The notes beneath the pieces are model-generated. The model searched no databases, had not been told where the DNA came from, and worked only from the letters and a program-made list of their open reading frames with translations. Of a stretch of DNA of 25,000 nucleotides, positions 10,884 through 17,700 are shown in pieces (positions within the stretch are counted from its first letter, which is position 1; every line of letters begins with the position of its first letter). Position numbers and translations under genes: made by a program. Origin of the DNA: Owenia fusiformis (Eukaryota > Annelida > Polychaeta > Sabellida > Oweniidae); the NCBI GenBank assembly GCA_903813345.2, contig CAIIXF020000227.1, forward strand, positions 1 to 25,000, given 5' to 3'.

Positions 10884-11724
10884 ACGAATATCAGCCTGAG
10901 ACAAAGAGAAGTGCATTCATTCTCTATTACTTTTAAAGGATGTACACTTTGCAAGCTATCCAAAACCAGTTTGGTACAAAAGACGAGTGACTGTCTCATG
11001 CATGGCATTAAAGCTGAACTAATTATACCATATTCACTCTTTCAATAATTGAATAGTTAACACAAATCAAACTTTAAACTGTACATGCCCTGTCGAATGT
11101 GCCTTAAATTGGATCATGGACGACCATTTAGGTTTCATAAGAGTCAGTGCCCGGTATGTGATTTAGGTAAGATGAACCATTCTTATCGGGTCTTAGGATA
11201 ATTAATAGCCTCGGCCTTGCCTAAAACCCAATACTTATTCTATCCCTAACTTAACTTTTGGATGTCGTGAACTTGAATAAGAACCTAGAGAAAATTTCTT
11301 GACAATTTAGCGACTAAAACTTTTAAACCAGACTCCCCTACAATTTAATGAGTCTCTAGTCTTGATTTGTTCTCAATCATGCAAAAATGATTTGATTCTT
11401 AGAAATTATTACAACATTTGTATTTTTAGCATTTTCAACAAGTTTATAATTTTGCTCATAAAAGAGCCATGATGTTTTTTATATACTAATACCACAAGCG
11501 ATCAGGGAAGGTAAAAATCATGACTTGTGAAATTTCCAATTCAAGGTTAATGTCTTAATACATACAAGCAATGAACAACGTATTCCATGTGATGCTAATA
11601 ATATGCTATTCAATAAAACTAATATGTAATGAAATGCATTGTTCCGTATCATTTTATTTGAGCAGTTGCATTATTTTACACTATATTGTTGAGATGATAA
11701 ATAGTCCTTCGAATATATGCAGGG
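10884..11724. other. Intergenic DNA upstream of the CCP-protease gene
   Basis: AT-rich, with no recognisable coding region. It presumably includes the promoter and 5' UTR of the CCP-protease gene. An in-frame TAA at 11698-11700 precedes the proposed start codon. Confidence 0.4.
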
Positions 11725-11772
11725 ATGATGATATACCTGGCGTTTCTAATCTGCCTAGGAAGTAGAGTAGTT
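11725..11772 (+). CDS. Exon 1: signal peptide of the CCP-protease
   Basis: ATG ATG at 11725/11728 opens [16 protein letters not shown], a short hydrophobic leader, and meets the good donor GTT|gtgagt at 11773 in phase 0. This fits the phase-0 acceptor before 12134. An alternative is the weak donor A|gtagag at 11762 (phase 1) joined to the pyrimidine-rich acceptor before 12111, which would also keep the frame. Confidence 0.6.
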
Positions 11773-14700
11773 GTGAGTATTAATACGTTTGGCTGTCGTC
11801 TATCGGCTGCCGTCAACTTGTTCACGCCATCAAGTAGCTCGGTTGAATTAGCGAACAGATCGTAGTTCATTGTTACTCGCTATTAAAACAAAAGACAGAT
11901 TAACCCGTTATTTAGGTTGCAGCGATTGGGTTTGACGCGATAGCTTGCAGCTACCGGAATACAAGGCTATACAGATACTATATTCATATCTAGATGAGTT
12001 TACCAACAAATTGCAATCTACCCGGCAGTTGCTAGCCGAAAGTTGCATTCGCGAATACAAGCTTAATCACAAAGATTTCCTTTTTGTTTTTATTTGTCAC
12101 AAGTGATCAGGTGATACCTTTGTTATGATACAGATAAGTGAAAATACAACAGCCGATGGATGTGCAGGGGAACTAAGTTTAAATGATGGAAGTGTCAGTG
12201 TAAAGTGCATTAATTTCACAACAAGCTGTATAGCCACATTTAAATGTCTACCTTGTTATACCATCCAAGGTCCTGCACATATAGCTTGCATTGATGGTGT
12301 ATGGGTGTCACAAAACAGTTCCCACTGCCGCAGTAAGTATGTGTAATTTGTATAGAATAGCCGCGCCAGGTCACATATTCTTTCTCAAATTACCAATGCT
12401 CAATCCTCAATCCTCAAATATGAACGAATCCACGAAACCACTGTTCCACAACTAATTATTTTGACGGAACGTCAATGTAACAAAATGTATACAAGTATTT
12501 TGTTTTCTCGATTTAAACTTACGTGTAAGTCATGTTCGGATTATCATTTGACACAAAGTTAGACAATATAGTCTAGCTTTTAGAATGCTCTCGGTTTGGA
12601 ATTTGATTTTTTAAATAAAGCTGTAATTCATGCATTTAGACCATCGCTTTTGTTACATTGACGTGAGTCGTCAAAGTAACATACATCGGTAATATAACGG
12701 ACGTCAACAAAAGCGAGGGGCTAAATATATGAATTGCAACTTCATTCACAAAAAGAAATTCCAAATCGAAGAAACTTAAAACTACACTTTATTTTCTAGC
12801 TTTGTGCTTTTTATTATATGCAACTTGACTAGGTTTAAATCGAGAAAACAAAAAACTCGTTACCAGGAAGTTCATCCATTTTGTTACATTGACGTTCCGT
12901 CAAAGTAACTAGTCGTGGAGCAGTGTAAACGCAACTTTGGGAATTTGGTAACTTCATTCGATTGGAGGTTTTTAGAATTAAATGTGTGTGTACACCTTGT
13001 TAGTTTCAATATGCATTTCAGTTTTTACAGACACACAAATTACAATATGGTACGCTCTTTGATAGACTATTCAATATATCCTCAATACCCCCTGGATCAC
13101 CGGGACGGTGGGAGTGGTTTGAAAGAGTCAATCTGATTATTTTTTTCTTCTTGGCTAGTATAGACTCTAATCTTGTATTCGCGAATGCAACTAAAGCCTG
13201 CCGGCTACCGGACTAACTAAATATTTTATGGCCAACTCATTTAAATATAAATGGAATAGTGGCAGGTACTATTCATATCTAAATGAGTTACCCATGAAAC
13301 AGTATGCTTCAATTTCGTCCAATAAAAGTAAATCCGTTAGGCCTAATATTGATGTATATATATTTTATAAAACATGATATAATAGAATACTAGTATACAA
13401 GTACTCTGCTTTTATCACATTGCTATCCATAGGAAAGGAGAATTGGTGTCAAATACTTCAGGTTCCAGCCAATGCACAAATATCAAGCAGTCACAATGCT
13501 TGTGGAGATACTGTTGTAGTTAGTTGTTTGAAAGGATATTCACCTGTTAATCTCTACAGACATACGTGCAAATCAAATCGACTGTGGTCTGGAAAAGTAG
13601 TTGCTGAATGCAAAAGTAAGATTAACATATACAATACTTCTCATAACAAGATTGAACAACCATTTTATCAGAATCCGTGTCATAATGTCAAACTACGAAT
13701 GTCAACTAGGTATTGACATTGACTTTCAACTAGTTGAAAGCCCATGGTATTGAACAGAAAACGCAAATGTTTTTGAATCGTGAAATAAAACATTCTTAAA
13801 ACATTCAATATTTCAGAACTCTCAAACCGAAACAACACTGTGCAATGTCCTGATATAAGCCAACCATTGAAAACAGTTTATTTGAGAGGAGGCAGTATTA
13901 ACAACAACCGTGTTGGTGATATTATATTATTTGGTTGTCTAAGGGGCCTCTCGCCCACAAGTTCTTTAAAATTAACGTGCTTGGCGGATGGAACCTGGAA
14001 CAATCAGTTGCCATTCTGTGAAAGTAAGCCTTTTCTTGATCCAAAAAAACGTATCGTAAAGTCTAATGAGACCTTTTTAATATTGGTCGCAAGTAATGGC
14101 AATTCATTGCAGACTTATGGAGGAAACATATTTTGATATTTGGACGAAATCGTTATGGTAGATTTGTCCTTTGTCCAATGATACCGATATCCCGTATTTG
14201 AAGCCTTCTGATTGGTCTGTTCTTGTGCTGTACCAGTCTGTATTGCCACTGAGATTGTCCCCATTGATCATCTCCGTCGCAATACAGAAAATATTGCTAC
14301 GGATGGGACATTCTCAGTCGCAATACAGAGGATCACACGATGCTCTCGATATTCTGTATTGGCACTCGACTTCGTCTCGTTCCAATACGGAATTTCTCGA
14401 GCAGAATATATCCTGTATTGCACTTCAAATCATCCAATAACTTATAATATTAAAGAACAAAACATATTCAAAAGGATCTTTTCCGCACGTATTGTACACA
14501 TGAAAAAAAAAATGATTCGAATAATATCTCAAGCCAGGTTTCGCAGATCCAACGCAATCACAGACAGTTTTTAACTTACATTACAATACGGTTAAAACCA
14601 CCCTTCGTCTTGATCCATTAACATGTTGCATATGACTAAAACATACACTTGTATGACATCAATAACATTCACATCTAGGATCAAATGTCACATGTCCTGA

Positions 14701-17700
14701 CATCAAGATATCTAATACTAGCAAACTACAAATAGTAGATGGCAACCCAAAGAACAACGCTCATAACAATTTTGTCAAATTTGGATGTGATAGTGGATAC
14801 AACATAGAAGGAAAACATCGTTTACTTTGTCTACAAGATGGTTCATGGAATCATCCAATACCCGAGTGTACAGGTACATGTACTAACTAGTCCATGAACT
14901 GGTCGAACATAAAAATTTCGTTGTCCGGCATTGCGCCACAAATAAATGGATTTACTGTTTGAAAATACTAACTTCCCTTGAAAATAAAATATATTTCCTT
15001 GTGATTGCAACAGGGGTCGTTGCCTCTAAAATGGGGGTGAGATAAGGTAGCCCTTATAAAAATATTTTTTGACTTTATACCACTTAACTGCTTTTCATGT
15101 ATGACATAAATTTATTTTTATTAGTATAACTACTTTTGATTAATAAGAGAATATAGTTAAAAATATATGTTAGAAATATGGTCCCCACAGGGTGTAAATG
15201 TCTGTAATAGTAAAAATTCAGCAAGGCGCAATGGTTCACTGTCCCTACATTTTAATAAAAAACACTGTCCAATGCTTGGAAGAACTAATGTGACATGTAC
15301 GAAAAAGGTGACAAAAACTTAAGCCAAATAAATATCTATGATGACCCAGGAATATGATGATATCCCCATGTTAAGTCGACAGTGCCTATCCCCATGTTAA
15401 GTTAATATATCCTTGTTCAAATCCTCATTTTCCAAGTGGTTGTGAAATAAGTGAAACATAGTCCAATGTGGACCTTTAGTAGAAGCATTATCCAGTACTT
15501 GGTTTTGTGGCGGACACTCGGACAATCAACTCTAAAGCTCATAGAAAAATCACCTCATTGACTAAATGTAACATATACAACTTGTTAATAAACTTTTGTT
15601 GTGTTGACTAACGGTCTATCCGTATAGTTGGATTTTAAAAGGTATGTGTAATGCACTACATGTTTGAATACATTTTATCTTCAAAATAACACATTATTTA
15701 AGAGAGGCCAGTTTGCCAGGACCTCGTGGTATTAGATAGATATGTCTACGTTAGACCTGGATATGGGTTATCAGCAAATAGAGACGGGGATTCTGTGCTT
15801 TTTGGATGTGCGTTAGGATATCATTCTAATGATCCTATGAAACTAAGTTGCAATGAAGGAACGTGGAGTTCACCTGTACCACGATGCACTCGTAAGTAGA
15901 CTTTATTTACATTTCGAAATAAGGGTGCAGGTGGTGATATCATCTATGTACACAAATAAACGAATGCATATTGAATGATTTCGACACAGCTTTTCCAGTA
16001 AAACAGTAAATTGAATTTGTTGGTGTTGCCTTGATTATTAGTTCATACAGTAATATAAAAATATTGATGACCTTAAACAGTAAAAAGCATTTAAATCTGC
16101 TAATGATGCGATATATATATATATATTTCAGTCATAGTTGTTAGTTGTCCAAACCTAGCCATTTTGGACCCTTATCTCCTAATAGTAGCTGGACAGCCTT
16201 TTGACAATGGAAACCGTGACAGTATTGAATTTATGTGTAAGAAAGGGTTCATAATGATGGGAGAAAATGTACTATTTTGCACCCCCGATGGCTTTTGGAG
16301 TGGTGGGGGTATTGTTCCAACATGTGTAGGTAAATGTCTCAGCCGCAGTTCCTTCGAACCAACCGTGTATCCGAAATATACCATCACATAACTTCCCGTC
16401 CAATATGTTTGATTATTTCATGCTTTTTAGAGGCAAGTAACATGTGTACAAATATTACACTTCCTGAACATGCAATTATTCTGGAAGGACAGTTGATGAA
16501 CAATACAGATGGAGACAGAATCGGGTTTTCCTGTGAAGAAAGCTATGCTATGAATGGAAATCCTAACATCTCTTGTGTAGAGCAGCACCTGATGACAATC
16601 CACGGAAGCCATATGAATCTCGATAGTGGAGTAGTTTGGGATCAACCCGTACCAGAATGTTTAGGTAAGATGGTATCCCATTTCATTGACATAAATGAGA
16701 TAATCGTGTAATTGTAGAGGTGCCATTTCATTTCACTCTTTTCCAGCTGCTAATACTGGTGATTGCCCTGACCTTGTTATGCCAAGGTATGGCAAGATTG
16801 TACACGGGAAGCTAGTTGGGAATAGAATTGGTGATATCGTCAGTATTACATGTTTACCAAAGTATTTCCGATGGGGTGTAAAACGAAGAGTATGTTTAGA
16901 AGATGGGACTTGGAGTAAAGAACTACCAATATGTTTAAGTATGCTTTTTATAATAATTTGAATTACAGTGTTCTGAACAGGCCAAGTGCACCAGTTTTAA
17001 TGGATATACGAGTATATTTCTTGTATATTAACACCATTTATATTTATGAGAGGTTGTTTCTTATTTCTTTAGAATATACCACACCATGTCCACACATAAT
17101 ACTACCAGATGACTCTAAACTAGTTGTTCTAAAGGGTAAACTTATTGGAAACATGGTGAATGATAGAGTAATATTCGATTGTGAAAATGGCTTTACAATA
17201 GAGGGCATCCCTTTGTTGACGTGTTTGCGCAACATAACATGGAGTTACATTTTACCAACTTGCAAATGTGAGTGACCAGGATCTAAATGAAGTTTAACTC
17301 AGATTAACTCAGCTTAACCTATTCTAATATTCAGAGTCGCTCTCTATCTAAAGCTACCCAAGGGATAGTAGAGATTATGGGTCCCACAATGAGCTACACC
17401 CATAAACACAACTAATGAGACGTTGTATCATGCAATATTAGATTTTTTCCAGTAAGTATGTGTCTAGGGAGTCCAACGAGTATAGCACATGGTGATATTA
17501 TTGGACTGAATTCCAGATATAATATTGGGGATAGTGTCGAGTACAAATGTAATTTTTGTTATCAACTAATTGGAGAGAGAATTTACCGTTGTATTCAAGG
17601 CGGGTGGAATCCGTTTAACCCACCTAGCTGTTCAAGTAAGTATATTGAGTAATTTTGAAAAGAACATAGACTAGTGCATTAATTAAAGTAAATCAAATCA

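Noticed and set aside
10455-11048. 197-codon frame on the plus strand and 110-codon frame on the minus strand (10496-10828)
   Set aside because: Both lie mainly inside the foldback element, and their peptides mirror each other because the DNA is palindromic. No domain is recognisable.
14171-14574. Overlapping frames of 89 and 120 codons
   Set aside because: They cross the CAATACAG palindrome cluster in intron 4 and have no domain or splice fit.
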